Part shown: positions 44,861-56,506 of the stretch, one piece after another
Numbering within the stretch: the stretch's first letter is position 1
Layout of the letters: each line of letters begins with the position of its first letter
Assembly (NCBI RefSeq): GCF_900094585.1
Contig: NZ_FMAG01000006.1
Coordinates: 310,001-374,000 of the forward strand
Length of the DNA stretch: 64,000 nt
From: Martinezella multihospitum
Lineage (GTDB): Bacteria > Pseudomonadota > Alphaproteobacteria > Rhizobiales > Rhizobiaceae
Direction of reading: 5' to 3'
Notes under the pieces: model-generated
The model's database searches: none
What the model was told of the DNA's origin: nothing
Seen by the model: only the letters and a program-made list of their open reading frames with translations
Program-made: the position numbers and the translations under genes

Positions 44861-45418
44861 GTGAAGACACCCTCGTCCATCAAGGTTCACATCACTCGTC
44901 TGGAAATGACCGCACCGCCCAAGACAAGCTTGCCGGTGCCGGTCAACATCCAAACGGCGATCATGCGTGCGCCCGGTATTCCGCTGCCCTTCTATCGCTA
45001 TCTCTATCGTCAGGTCGGTGCCCGCTGGCACTGGGTGGAGCGTCTGCGCCTCTCCGACGAGCAGCTGACGGCTGTTCTTCACGACCAGCGCAACGATATC
45101 AGCGTGCTCTACGTCAACGGCGCGCCGGGCGGCTTCTTCGAATATTTCCGTCAGGACGAGGAGACGATCGAGCTCAGCCATTTCGGCCTCATCGAAAACG
45201 CGCTCGGCCTCGGCATCGGCAAATGGTTCCTACTGCAGTCGCTCTACGCCATCTGGACGCTGAACCCGCAGCGGATCATCACGACGACGAACAATCTCGA
45301 TCATCCGAGAGCGTTACAGCTCTATCAGATGTTCGGCTTCTCGCCGATCTCGACAGGTGAAGGCATTGTCAGGCCCTTGAGCGACAAAGAACTGCTAGAG
45401 CTAGCCAAGAAGGGCTAA
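44861..45418 (+). CDS. GNAT-family N-acetyltransferase
   Basis: A 185-aa acetyltransferase. The core is ISVLYVNGAPGGFFEYF, ELSHFGLIENALGLGIGKWF (acetyl-CoA loop) and HPRALQLYQMFGFSPIS. I use GTG 44861; a TTG at 44846, overlapping the sseA stop, is an alternative that would add five residues. The close spacing suggests that it belongs to the cysK-sseA transcript. Substrate unknown. Confidence 0.75.
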   Translation: MKTPSSIKVHITRLEMTAPPKTSLPVPVNIQTAIMRAPGIPLPFYRYLYRQVGARWHWVERLRLSDEQLTAVLHDQRNDISVLYVNGAPGGFFEYFRQDEETIELSHFGLIENALGLGIGKWFLLQSLYAIWTLNPQRIITTTNNLDHPRALQLYQMFGFSPISTGEGIVRPLSDKELLELAKKG

Positions 45419-45499
45419 GGGTTCCATAGCGGCAGGAATCGGGTGGTTTCTGGTCTTGTTCCAGCACATCACATGGCAAATCTCGAAAGGAGCTTTGCC

Positions 45500-46009
45500 A
45501 TGCCTTCCATCGCTTTTGCAGCCATGCCCACATCCGACGCTGAAGTTCTGTGGAGCGGCGGCGCCGATGCCTACGGTCATCAGCCGGAGACCATGATCTC
45601 CGATGGTCCCGGCCATCCCTGCCGCCATTGCCTGCGCAATATCGATGCAGGAGAGGAGCTGCTCGTCTTCGCCTATCGCCCCTTCCCGGAATTGCAGCCT
45701 TACGCCGAAACCGGTCCGATCTTCCTGCACAAGGCGCCTTGCCAGCGCTACGAAGCGGCAGAAGTTCTACCGCCGGTGCTGGCGACCAGCCGGGATTTCA
45801 TCGTGCGCGGTTATGGCAAGAACGACCGCATTATCTACGGGACCGGCGCGGTAACGCCGACCGGCGACATTCCCATCTATGCGGCCTCGCTGCTTGAGCG
45901 TCCCGACATCGCCTATGTGCATGTCCGCTCAGCACGTAACAATTGCTATCAATGCCGGATCGACAAAATAGGAGCGCCGGCATACGCGGATGCCGGCGCC
46001 TCCATCTGA
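45500..46009 (+). CDS. DUF1203 family protein
   Basis: A 169-aa protein with the DUF1203 pattern: HPCRHCLRNIDAGEELLVFA (about residues 36-55), YRPFPELQPYAETGPIFLHK, and the C-terminal VHVRSARNNCYQCRIDKIG. The cysteine pair HPCRHC is typical. No enzymatic role is known. AAAGGAG before ATG 45500 sets the start. Its 3' end contains an inverted repeat (GCGCCGGCAT at 45974 on and ATGCCGGCGC) that could act as a terminator inside the coding region. Confidence 0.8.
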   Translation: MPSIAFAAMPTSDAEVLWSGGADAYGHQPETMISDGPGHPCRHCLRNIDAGEELLVFAYRPFPELQPYAETGPIFLHKAPCQRYEAAEVLPPVLATSRDFIVRGYGKNDRIIYGTGAVTPTGDIPIYAASLLERPDIAYVHVRSARNNCYQCRIDKIGAPAYADAGASI

Positions 46010-46026
46010 CGTTCGCGTGATGGGCT

Positions 46027-47145
<1,119 letters not shown>

Positions 47146-47281
47146 TTCATTCCTCCTCGAATGCTTTTGCGTCCGACATTTTCTCCACCTGGAATCAGAC
47201 CACCTCCGCTCTGCAATGTCCTTGCAAAGACGATTTGCGCTGCAGTCATTTTTCGTGATTTATTGCGCGAATAGGAATTTC

Positions 47282-47298
47282 TTCGAAGGATCTTCGAA
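47282..47298. promoter_or_regulatory. 17-base perfect dyad over the regulator's ribosome binding site
   Basis: TTCGAAG-GAT-CTTCGAA (47282-47298), whose last base is the A of the regulator ATG. It covers GAAGGA, the likely ribosome binding site. As DNA it may be an autoregulatory Lrp site; as RNA it could fold over the ribosome binding site. Confidence 0.45.
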
Positions 47299-47759
47299 TG
47301 TCCGACCTTGATGCCATCGATCATTCGATTCTGCGGATGCTGCAGCAGAATGCGCGGATCACCAATGCGGAGCTGGCTGAGAAGATCGGCCTATCTCCCT
47401 CGGCCTGTTCACGGCGGCTCGATATTCTGGAAAAAAGCGGCGTCATCGACGGCTATCACGCGCATCTCTCGCACAAGGCGCTGGATTACAAGATGATCGC
47501 CTTCGTGCACATCTCGCTATCCGGCCAGTTCGCCAAGACGCTTTCGGAATTCGAAACCGCGGTGAAGCGCTGCCCCAACGTGCTCTCCTGCTACCTCATG
47601 TCGGGGGAATACGACTACATATTGCGCGTCGCCGCGCGGGATCTCGAGGACTACGAACGCATCCATCGCGACTGGCTTTCCGCCCTGCCCCATGTCGTGA
47701 AGATCAATTCGAGCTTCGCGCTGCGCGAAGTCATCGATCGGCCGAATGTCGGCCTGTGA
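47298..47759 (+). CDS. Lrp/AsnC-family regulator, probable activator of ald
   Basis: A 153-aa Lrp-type protein: N-terminal helix-turn-helix (ITNAELAEKIGLSPSACSRR, about residues 20-39) and the RAM ligand-binding domain (AFVHISLSGQF, then CYLMSGEYDYILRVAARDLE). The divergent position next to ald supports the AldR role known in Rhizobium. A dyad overlaps its start codon. It is convergent with the phosphatase gene, six bases away. Confidence 0.9.
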   Translation: MSDLDAIDHSILRMLQQNARITNAELAEKIGLSPSACSRRLDILEKSGVIDGYHAHLSHKALDYKMIAFVHISLSGQFAKTLSEFETAVKRCPNVLSCYLMSGEYDYILRVAARDLEDYERIHRDWLSALPHVVKINSSFALREVIDRPNVGL

Positions 47760-47765
47760 TGCCCG

Positions 47766-48569
47766 TCAGCGCATGTCCAGCAATAGGGCGCGATGGTCCG
47801 AAACCTCTGGCTCGGCTACAGGATCGAAGCTGACAACCTCGACGTTGGGCGTCACCAACATATAGTCGGCAAAACGCGGCTGCTTCTTGTAATATGAGGT
47901 GCGCGTGTCGTCATGTCCCCGCGAGGTGACGAGATCGACAAGCCCGAGGCTGCCGAGGATTTCGAAGGTCTCGCTATCCGGCAGCACGTTGAAATCCCCA
48001 CAAACAACCAGCCGGTCGCCTTCCTGCCGAACCTGGCGAATGATCTCGACGAGCGCATTCGCCTGATGGCGCCGGGCCGGCGTATCTCCCTTGCCTTCCA
48101 GATCTCGCAGGCCGTGCATATGGGCAATGGTGATGGGATAGCCGCGCTCATAGTCAAAGAGGCGGATGCAATGGGCATTGCGGGAACGCGGATGCGGTCC
48201 ATAGCCGTCAGCCGAAAATTCGCCGTGAACGAAGCCGGTTGCTTGGCCAATGATCGGACGGGTTTTGCGCACGAAAGTCGCCAGCCCGAATTCTGAGTCA
48301 AATCGCCTGTCACCGTTGAAGAGATCGCCCCGCGCGACGGGGAGGAAGAAGGCATCGTAAGCCGGCAAAGCAGCCTTCAGCTCCTCGAAGAGATTGGCGC
48401 GCTGCGGAAGCTCGACGCCATGGTCGCGATAGACCAGCCATCTGCTGTCCGCATCCTGCGTACGAACCACCTCCTGCAGGCACAAAACATCTGCATCGAC
48501 ATCCGCGAGATAAGGCATCAACGGCTCATAAAGCCGGCCACCCCATGCATTCAACGAAACGATGCGCAT
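47766..48569 (-). CDS. Endonuclease/exonuclease/phosphatase family protein
   Basis: A 267-aa EEP-fold hydrolase. Metal-binding Asn in RIVSLNAWGG, Glu in CLQEVVRT (about residue 34), the His in ITIAHMHGLR, the VVCGDFNVLPDSETF block (about 190), and the C-terminal SDHRALLLD. It is closest to uncharacterised EEP proteins rather than to ExoIII; the substrate could be nucleic acid or phospholipid. No signal peptide. GGGGGAG sets ATG 48569. Confidence 0.8.
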   Translation of the reverse strand: MRIVSLNAWGGRLYEPLMPYLADVDADVLCLQEVVRTQDADSRWLVYRDHGVELPQRANLFEELKAALPAYDAFFLPVARGDLFNGDRRFDSEFGLATFVRKTRPIIGQATGFVHGEFSADGYGPHPRSRNAHCIRLFDYERGYPITIAHMHGLRDLEGKGDTPARRHQANALVEIIRQVRQEGDRLVVCGDFNVLPDSETFEILGSLGLVDLVTSRGHDDTRTSYYKKQPRFADYMLVTPNVEVVSFDPVAEPEVSDHRALLLDMR

Positions 48570-48732
48570 CTTCTGCTCCCCCAAATATTCACATTGCAGG
48601 TCACGTGCCGGGCACCCGATCCAGTACCGATTCGAGACTCTCGACTACAATTTTAGCGATTAGCATAAGCATCTCTCAATGCTCGCCTGCTATCCAGAAG
48701 AGGAAAAAAGATGCGCGAACCGGGATAATATC

Positions 48733-49092
48733 ATGCAATCCTCTCCCAAATCTCTTGTCGAAGGCAATCTGAAAATCAAGACGCGAGGTTCGCCGCGCCA
48801 TCATGCCCGGTTGACGGGTCAGGTTCGCTATTTCACCAAGCTCGTCGCTGGCCGCGTGGTCAATATTTCCACCAGCGGCATTGCGCTCGACCTGCAGTCG
48901 CCGCTTTATGCCGCCGCCGGCAGCAAGGTTCGCGTCGAATGCGACGATATCGGCTTGCTGGACGGTTTCGTGCGCTGGGCTCACAATGGCCGCATCGGCA
49001 TCGAATTCGATCGCTCGTCCAATGCCTCGGCGAAAGTCGCGTCCTATTTCCGCTTTTTCCACAAGGACATAAAGCCAGTTCTCAAGCGTTGA
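48733..49092 (+). CDS. PilZ-domain protein, probable c-di-GMP receptor
   Basis: A single-domain PilZ protein of about 119 aa. The c-di-GMP-binding signature is complete: RHHAR (RxxxR, about residues 22-26) and NISTSGIAL (NxSxxG, about 44-49), then the barrel strands (VRVECDDIGLLDGFVRWAHN). Stand-alone PilZ proteins in rhizobia affect motility and polysaccharide output. ATG 48733 is favoured; an upstream in-frame ATG at 48679 would add 18 residues. Confidence 0.82.
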   Translation: MQSSPKSLVEGNLKIKTRGSPRHHARLTGQVRYFTKLVAGRVVNISTSGIALDLQSPLYAAAGSKVRVECDDIGLLDGFVRWAHNGRIGIEFDRSSNASAKVASYFRFFHKDIKPVLKR

Positions 49093-49131
49093 TCGAATGT
49101 CGGCGCAAGCCGGCTACGATCCACAATAAGC

Positions 49132-49149
49132 CTGTCACATTCCTGGTGC
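49132..49149 (+). promoter_or_regulatory. Weak Pho-box-like sequence before cpdB
   Basis: CTGTCAC-ATTC-CTGGTGC. The first half-site is good and the second poor. It lies about 80 bp before the cpdB start, a position like that of the ugp sites. Confidence 0.25.
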
Positions 49150-49230
49150 ACACCTTCAAAAATCGTCCTAATCTCCCTCGCCCGAGAGATGATCGACGGA
49201 CTTATAGCCCCATCGTTGAAGGAGTGTCTT

Positions 49231-51219
<1,989 letters not shown>

Positions 51220-51234
51220 TCACAGGCGCGATTG

Positions 51235-51263
51235 TCCTCTCCCCGTTTCGGGGAGAGGATTTT
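51235..51263. terminator. Terminator between cpdB and the LysR gene
   Basis: A 10-bp perfect stem TCCTCTCCCC (51235-51244) with GGGGAGAGGA (51250-51259), followed by TTTT on the plus strand. It lies between two convergent genes. Confidence 0.85.
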
Positions 51264-51264
51264 C

Positions 51265-52233
51265 TCATTCTGCGGCGAGACGCTTGTCTCCCGGATGGAA
51301 CATCTCAACGGCGGATTTGAAATCCTCGTGATTCGGGCATCGTGCCAGACGCGAGCGGAAAGCCTCTATCATCCAGGCTGCAGCCGGCCCTGGAGGATTG
51401 TCGACCTTGCGCACCGCATAGAGCGGATATTCGCTCTGGTCATAGGCATCGAGCGCCAAAGGCACCAGCCGCTCCTTCTGCAGGTCTTCCATAATGAACG
51501 ATGCCGGCAGGCCACCCCATCCGAGACCACCGCGGATCAGCTGATGCTTGGTGGCGATATCGCTCACATGCCAGACCTTGTAGGACAGGACGTTGAAATC
51601 CCTGCCATTCGTCAGGCTAGAGGCGTCAGTGACGACGAGCTGGATCTCGTCGCGCACATCGGCCAGCGTTAATGGTCTTCCCATCTGCGCTAGCGGGTGA
51701 GTCGGTGCCGCGACCGGCATCATGAAGGAATGGCCGATGCGCTCGATGACCAGGGCATCATCCTGCTTCACCACGGAGCCGCCGATGCCGATCGTCGACT
51801 TGCCACTGGAGACGAGTTCCATCATCGAGCCGAGTTCGCCGGTGTCGAGCCGCAAAGACACGTAGGGAAAACGGTCACGGAATTCGCGTAGCACATCGAC
51901 GGTGGCGTGAACCGGCACCATGACGCTAATGGCGACGGCCACTTCCGCCTCGAGCCCGGTCTTCAGGCCTTTCACCCTGGCGCGCATCACCTGGAGATCG
52001 GAAAGGATGCGGCGCGCATCCTCCAGCATCACCCTGCCCTCATCCGTCAGCTTCGGCTGGCGCGAGCCCGACCGCTCGAACAAAGGCACTTCGAGCTGGG
52101 CCTCCAGATTGGCGATCGTGTAGCTGATGACCGATTGCGCACGGTTGAGCATACGCGAAGCAGCCGAAAAACTGCCTGACTCCGCGACGGTCAAAAAGAC
52201 CTGCAATTGGTCGAGGGTGGGATTGGGGAGCAT
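51265..52233 (-). CDS. LysR-family transcriptional regulator
   Basis: A 322-aa LTTR: N-terminal winged helix (TLDQLQVFLTVAESGSFSAA, then RAQSVISYTIANLEAQLEVP), linker helix, and an effector-binding domain with the usual LVVTD and GLGWGGLPASF segments (about 200-245). It is divergent from azoR, so azoR is its probable target. The 136-bp gap holds TATCGATA and repeated ATCGA half-sites. Confidence 0.9.
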   Translation of the reverse strand: MLPNPTLDQLQVFLTVAESGSFSAASRMLNRAQSVISYTIANLEAQLEVPLFERSGSRQPKLTDEGRVMLEDARRILSDLQVMRARVKGLKTGLEAEVAVAISVMVPVHATVDVLREFRDRFPYVSLRLDTGELGSMMELVSSGKSTIGIGGSVVKQDDALVIERIGHSFMMPVAAPTHPLAQMGRPLTLADVRDEIQLVVTDASSLTNGRDFNVLSYKVWHVSDIATKHQLIRGGLGWGGLPASFIMEDLQKERLVPLALDAYDQSEYPLYAVRKVDNPPGPAAAWMIEAFRSRLARCPNHEDFKSAVEMFHPGDKRLAAE

Positions 52234-52245
52234 CTGCCATCCATT

Positions 52246-52289
52246 CTATCGATAATTCCAATCCATATTATCACAGTTTTTCTCGATAG
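52246..52289. promoter_or_regulatory. Candidate LysR operator region
   Basis: CTATCGA (52246-52252) and TCGATAG (52283-52289) form an inverted repeat with a 30-base gap; the first half lies in the palindrome TATCGATA. Position between the divergent regulator and azoR fits an LTTR site. Confidence 0.45.
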
Positions 52290-52369
52290 CACTGAAGACT
52301 TATCTATTGATGCAAAGGCGATCGGACTCTCCCAGCCGATTTAGCAACTCATTGAAAAGGAAAACGGAT

Positions 52370-52984
52370 ATGTCCTCCATTCTGCTTCTGACCTCCAGCC
52401 CGCGTCCGGACTCGCTCTCCACCAAGATCGCGACCGAACTGGCCGAGAAGATCAAGTCCAACAACCCGGGCAAGACGCTCGTCAAGCGCGACCTCGCCGC
52501 CGACAACCTGCCGCATATCGACGGCCCCTTCACCGCCGCCATCCGCACGCCGGCCGATGCCCGCACGCCCGAGCAGCAGGAACTGGTCAAGGTTTCCGAC
52601 GCACTCGTCGACGAGCTGCTGGCAGCCGACACGCTGGTCATCGGCACCGGCCTCATCAACTTCAACATCTACTCCTCGCTGAAGACCTGGATTGACAACG
52701 TCGCCCGCGCCGGCCGCACCTTCACCTACACGGAAACCGGCCCGAAGGGCCTTGCCACCGGCAAGAAGGCCTACATCGTGCTCGCCTCCGGCGGCGTCTA
52801 CTCCGAAGGTCCGGCTGCCCCGCTGAACCATGCCGTTCCCTACCTGAAGTCGGTTCTCGCCTTCATCGGCATCACCGATGTCGAGACCGTTTACATCGAG
52901 GGCGTCGCCTTCGGTCCGGAAGCTGCCGAAAAGGCCATCGGTGCCGCCCAGGCCCGCGCTTCCGAGCTGGCTCTCGCCGCTTAA
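52370..52984 (+). CDS. azoR: FMN-dependent NADH:quinone oxidoreductase/azoreductase
   Basis: A 204-aa flavodoxin-fold enzyme (formerly AcpD). The FMN-binding N-terminus is LLLTSSPRPDSLSTKIATEL, with the FNIYSSLKTWIDNVARAGRTF block (about residues 97-117) and ASGGVYSEG typical of AzoR. It reduces quinones and azo dyes with NADH and protects against thiol stress. AAAGGAAAACG precedes ATG 52370. Preferred-codon use suggests strong expression when on. Confidence 0.92.
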   Translation: MSSILLLTSSPRPDSLSTKIATELAEKIKSNNPGKTLVKRDLAADNLPHIDGPFTAAIRTPADARTPEQQELVKVSDALVDELLAADTLVIGTGLINFNIYSSLKTWIDNVARAGRTFTYTETGPKGLATGKKAYIVLASGGVYSEGPAAPLNHAVPYLKSVLAFIGITDVETVYIEGVAFGPEAAEKAIGAAQARASELALAA

Positions 52985-53011
52985 TTGGCAGCATTATTCC
53001 GATGATGACAG

Positions 53012-53036
53012 GCGGCCGGCTCCAACCGGCCGCTTT
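53012..53036 (+). terminator. Terminator after azoR
   Basis: GCGGCCGG (53012-53019) pairs with CCGGCCGC (53026-53033), followed by TTT; it lies before the convergent tetR-type gene. Confidence 0.75.
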
Positions 53037-53037
53037 G

Positions 53038-53619
53038 CTATTCTGACTGCGGCAATTCCTTCACGAACTGCCTCACTGTTTCCAGAATTTCATTGGAAAG
53101 CGCTTCGTCATTCGCCACGCGCGCAAGGCCGAGGGCTCCGGTTATCAGGCAGGAGGCGATGATTGCCTTGCGCCTTGCCTCGGCTGTCTCAGGCTTCGGC
53201 ATGCGCGCCGTCATCGCGTCGAAATTCCTTCGCAAGCCGTCCGTCGCGACGGTACGGACTGCATCGCTGCTGCGCGCCATGTCCGCCGTCAGCGCCGCAT
53301 AGGCACAGCCCTCGCCGCAATGATCGCGGTGACGTTCGCTGAGATAAGTATCGACATAATCGTTGAGCGGGATGCTTTCAGGATCGATCCCCATTTCCTC
53401 CTGCTGCCGTCGCCAGGATCCGATCGCTGATTCCATGGCTTCCGCCACGAGTTCATCGCGTGAGGCGAAATGCTTGTAGAAGCCGCCGACGGTCAAACCC
53501 GCCTCCTTCATCAGGTCGGCAACGCCGATCCCTTCCAGTCCCTCCTCGCGCAACCGCTTGGCGGCGAGCGTCACGATGCGCTCATGCGTCTTCTGCTTTT
53601 CCAATTGCGAACGGCCCAT
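53038..53619 (-). CDS. TetR-family transcriptional repressor
   Basis: A 193-aa TetR protein. The helix-turn-helix is GVADLMKEAGLTVGGFYKHF (about residues 33-52), and the C-terminal ligand domain has ERHRDHCGEGCAYAALTADM (about 93-112). It is divergent from an SDR gene, with two near-identical dyads between them, so it probably represses both. AAAGGATTTTCG sets ATG 53619. Confidence 0.9.
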   Translation of the reverse strand: MGRSQLEKQKTHERIVTLAAKRLREEGLEGIGVADLMKEAGLTVGGFYKHFASRDELVAEAMESAIGSWRRQQEEMGIDPESIPLNDYVDTYLSERHRDHCGEGCAYAALTADMARSSDAVRTVATDGLRRNFDAMTARMPKPETAEARRKAIIASCLITGALGLARVANDEALSNEILETVRQFVKELPQSE

Positions 53620-53651
53620 CGAAAATCCTTTCGTGCCCGGCTTGACAAAAT

Positions 53652-53691
53652 GGATTACGATCATAATCCTTATAGATAACGATCATAATCC
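53652..53691. promoter_or_regulatory. Double TetR operator
   Basis: GGATTACGATCATAATCC (53652-53669) and AGATAACGATCATAATCC (53674-53691) share 15 of 18 positions and start 22 bases apart, about two helical turns. Both are dyads centred on CGATCA. TTGACA at 53642-53647 lies next to the first copy. Confidence 0.8.
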
Positions 53692-53724
53692 AGATCGTGA
53701 TGAAAGCCAACAGGAGCTACGAAC

Positions 53725-54501
53725 ATGCGTCTCAAGAACAAGGTCGCCATCATCACCGGCGGAAACAGCGGTATTGGCCTTGCCACCGCCCGCCTCTTTC
53801 TCGCCGAAGGTGCCAAAGTCGCCATAACGGGCCGCAATGCCAAAACACTGGCTGCGGCAGCGGAACAACTCGGCGGCGGCGTGCTGGCATTACAGGCCGA
53901 CACCACCGATATCCCGGCGATGGAGAAGGCCTTTGCCGAGGCGGCGGAGAAGCTTGGAAAGTTCGATGTGGTCTTTGCCAATGCCGGCATTGCCGGCGAT
54001 ACCCCGCTCGGCAAGACGACGCTTGAGCAGTTCGAAACCATCGTCCGCATCAATTTCACCGGCGTCTTCTTCACCGTGCAGGCCGCCCTGCCGTATCTGA
54101 ACGATGGCGGCTCCGTCATCCTGAACGGCTCCGTGCACGCCGTCCTCGGCATTCCCGGCGCTTCGGCCTATGCAGGCACCAAGGGCGCCGTTCGCGCCAT
54201 GACCCGCAATCTCGCTTCCGAACTTGCGCCCCGCGGCATCCGCGTCAACCAGGTGACGCCGGGCGCCACCAAGACGCCGATCTGGGAGCCGCGTGCTGCG
54301 ACGCCGGAGGCCCTGGATGCGCTGCAGACCCGCTTCGGCAGCCTGAGCCCGCTCGGCCGCATGAGCGAAGCCGATGAAATCGCCAGGGCCGCGCTCTACT
54401 TCGCCTCCGACGATTCCGCCAACGTGACGGCCATCGAAATCACGGTCGACGGCGGCGCCATCAACGCTCCGTCCGGTGCGAAGTTGTTCCGCACGGCTTG
54501 A
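53725..54501 (+). CDS. SDR oxidoreductase under TetR control
   Basis: A 258-aa classical SDR: cofactor motif AIITGGNSGIGLATARLFL (about residues 9-27), NAG in VFANAGIAGDTPLG, catalytic Ser in LNGSVHAVLG and YAGTKGA (Tyr/Lys about 154-158), and the C-terminal ITVDGGAIN. TetR-SDR pairs of this kind respond to quinones or other electrophiles in several proteobacteria, but the substrate here is unknown. Confidence 0.88.
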   Translation: MRLKNKVAIITGGNSGIGLATARLFLAEGAKVAITGRNAKTLAAAAEQLGGGVLALQADTTDIPAMEKAFAEAAEKLGKFDVVFANAGIAGDTPLGKTTLEQFETIVRINFTGVFFTVQAALPYLNDGGSVILNGSVHAVLGIPGASAYAGTKGAVRAMTRNLASELAPRGIRVNQVTPGATKTPIWEPRAATPEALDALQTRFGSLSPLGRMSEADEIARAALYFASDDSANVTAIEITVDGGAINAPSGAKLFRTA

Positions 54502-54612
54502 GGCCAGCGAAAATCCAGTTAGCTCTCGATTTCAGGAAGTATTACGGGCCGCCAGAAGCTAACGCGGAGGCGGCCCAGCAACCATAGACGTATCAAAAAA
54601 TAGGACTGACGA

Positions 54613-54951
54613 TCAGACCTGGCGAACCTTTTCACCGTCGCCAAAGAGGCCGGCGCCGTTCTGATCGATGATCTGCTGGCCCTTGCGGAAGGTCGATTCC
54701 ACCGCATCATCAGACGAGGTGAAAACGTCGGCGCGGATGAAATTGCGCACCAGGATCTCGCCGTTCACATCCTTCTCGATCCGGCCCATGAGGCGGAACT
54801 GGTTGCCCTCGCGCTGCGGGGTCGCATGGATCGTGCAGCCGGCATGCACCTGTGGTTCTACACTGACCGTAGAACCGCCAGACTTTTCAGTGCCCGCCTG
54901 CGATGCACCGCCGGTGAAGATCGAGATGATATTTGAAAAGAATGAAGCCAT
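54613..54951 (-). CDS. HlyU-family protein
   Basis: A 112-aa protein matching the short HlyU family: N-terminal MASFFSNIISIFTGG, then the domain (CTIHATPQREGNQFRLMGRI, EILVRNFIRADVFTSSDDAV, FRKGQQIIDQNGAGLFGD). Despite the family name from the Vibrio haemolysin activator, the alphaproteobacterial members are not shown to bind DNA. It sits next to ilvA on the same strand, 37 bp downstream. Confidence 0.82.
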   Translation of the reverse strand: MASFFSNIISIFTGGASQAGTEKSGGSTVSVEPQVHAGCTIHATPQREGNQFRLMGRIEKDVNGEILVRNFIRADVFTSSDDAVESTFRKGQQIIDQNGAGLFGDGEKVRQV

Positions 54952-54988
54952 GGATCGCCTTTAGCATGAAGGTTGCAAGGTCGCAAAG

Positions 54989-56239
54989 TCAAATGATCAG
55001 GTTGGCCAGGATCTCGTTTTCGGTGATGTCCTCGTAGCCCATGCCGGAACTTTCGAAATTGGCGATAAGCTGCTTGAAATTATCCGGATTCTTCGTCTCG
55101 ATGCCGATGAGGATCGAGCCGAAATTGCGGGCGCTCTTCTTCAAATATTCAAAGCGGGCGATATCGTCTTCCGGCCCGAGCATGTTGAGGAAATCGCGAA
55201 GCGCGCCGGGGCGCTGCGCCAGACGCAGGATGAAGTATTTCTTCAAGCCCGCATAGCGCATGGCGCGTTCCTTGACGTCAGGCAGGCGTTCGAAGTCGAA
55301 ATTGCCGCCGGAGACGACGGCAACGATGGTCTTGCCGCGGATGCTGTCGCGATCGAGCTTTTCCAGTGCCGTGATCGCCAGCGCGCCGGCCGGCTCCAGC
55401 ACCACGCCTTCGACATTCAGCATATCGGTGATGGTGACGCAGATGGCATTTTCCTCGATGAGCTTGACCTGCTCGGCCGCAAAGCCTTTCAGGGCGGCGA
55501 AGTTCAGCTCGCCGATACGGCCGACGGCAGCGCCATCGACGAAATTGTCGACCTTGGCGAGCGTCACCACCTGCCCCGCCTCGATGCTGCGGCGCAGGCT
55601 CGGCGCTCCGGCGGGCTCGGCGAAGGTGAAGGCATCACGGGGGAGTTTATCGGCAAAATAGCCGGTGATCCCAGCCGCAAGACCGCCACCGCCGACGGGA
55701 AGAAGGACGTGATCGGGGGTAACGCCCTCAGGCAGCTGCTCGGCAATCTCGGCAGCGACCGTCGCCTGCCCCTCGATGATATCGGCATGATCGAAGGGGG
55801 GCACCATGACACCATCGATGCGTTCGACATGCTCGCGCGCCGCCTGATAGCATTGATCGAAGAAATCGCCGAAGAGCTTGATGGTGATGAACTCGCCACC
55901 GAAGATACGGGTCTTGTCGATCTTCTGCTGCGGCGTCGTCACAGGCATATAAACCACGCCCGGCACGCCGAAATGGCGGCAGACGAAGGCAAAGCCTTGT
56001 GCATGATTGCCGGCGGAGGCGCAGACGAAGGTCTTTCCCGTACCGCCTTCAGCAATCACCTTGCGGAAGAAATTGAAGGCGCCGCGGATCTTGTAGGAAC
56101 GGACCGGCGTCAGATCCTCGCGTTTCAGCCAGATATCCGCACCATAGCGCGCCGAAAGATGCTCATTCAGCTGCAGCGGCGTTACGGGGAAGAGGCCACG
56201 CATGGCCTCGGTGGCTTCGAGAACAGTCTGTTTGTCCAC
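54989..56239 (-). CDS. ilvA: Threonine ammonia-lyase (threonine dehydratase)
   Basis: A 416-aa PLP enzyme, first step of isoleucine synthesis: threonine to 2-oxobutanoate. PLP lysine in LTPVRSYKIRGAFNFF (about residues 43-58), ASAGNHAQGFAF near 75, the phosphate loop PVGGGGLAAGI near 180, and one C-terminal ACT-like domain (FILRLAQRPGALRDFLNMLG) for feedback control. This is the short single-ACT form. I use GTG 56239 with AAGGA upstream; TTG 56260 with GGAGG would add seven residues. Confidence 0.9.
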   Translation of the reverse strand: MDKQTVLEATEAMRGLFPVTPLQLNEHLSARYGADIWLKREDLTPVRSYKIRGAFNFFRKVIAEGGTGKTFVCASAGNHAQGFAFVCRHFGVPGVVYMPVTTPQQKIDKTRIFGGEFITIKLFGDFFDQCYQAAREHVERIDGVMVPPFDHADIIEGQATVAAEIAEQLPEGVTPDHVLLPVGGGGLAAGITGYFADKLPRDAFTFAEPAGAPSLRRSIEAGQVVTLAKVDNFVDGAAVGRIGELNFAALKGFAAEQVKLIEENAICVTITDMLNVEGVVLEPAGALAITALEKLDRDSIRGKTIVAVVSGGNFDFERLPDVKERAMRYAGLKKYFILRLAQRPGALRDFLNMLGPEDDIARFEYLKKSARNFGSILIGIETKNPDNFKQLIANFESSGMGYEDITENEILANLII

Positions 56240-56506
56240 GGCTTGTCCGTCCTTCTTCAATCGCCTCCGCTATGACACAGGAAAGATGAGCAAAGAAAGC
56301 CTGTTTATCGCGTTTTCGGTCCTGCAATGGCAAGATTGGCCGCACCGAACGGGTAATTAACCATTTATGTCTCTGACCGTCGAAACCCCTAAATCTGTGA
56401 ATTGACAGCCAAGCTCCCCCTGCGTCCAATATGACACAGCCATCATGATGATGGTTAGAGGCCCGCCTTACATCCGATCCGTCGGCTACGGCGGGCTTCG
56501 CCTGGG

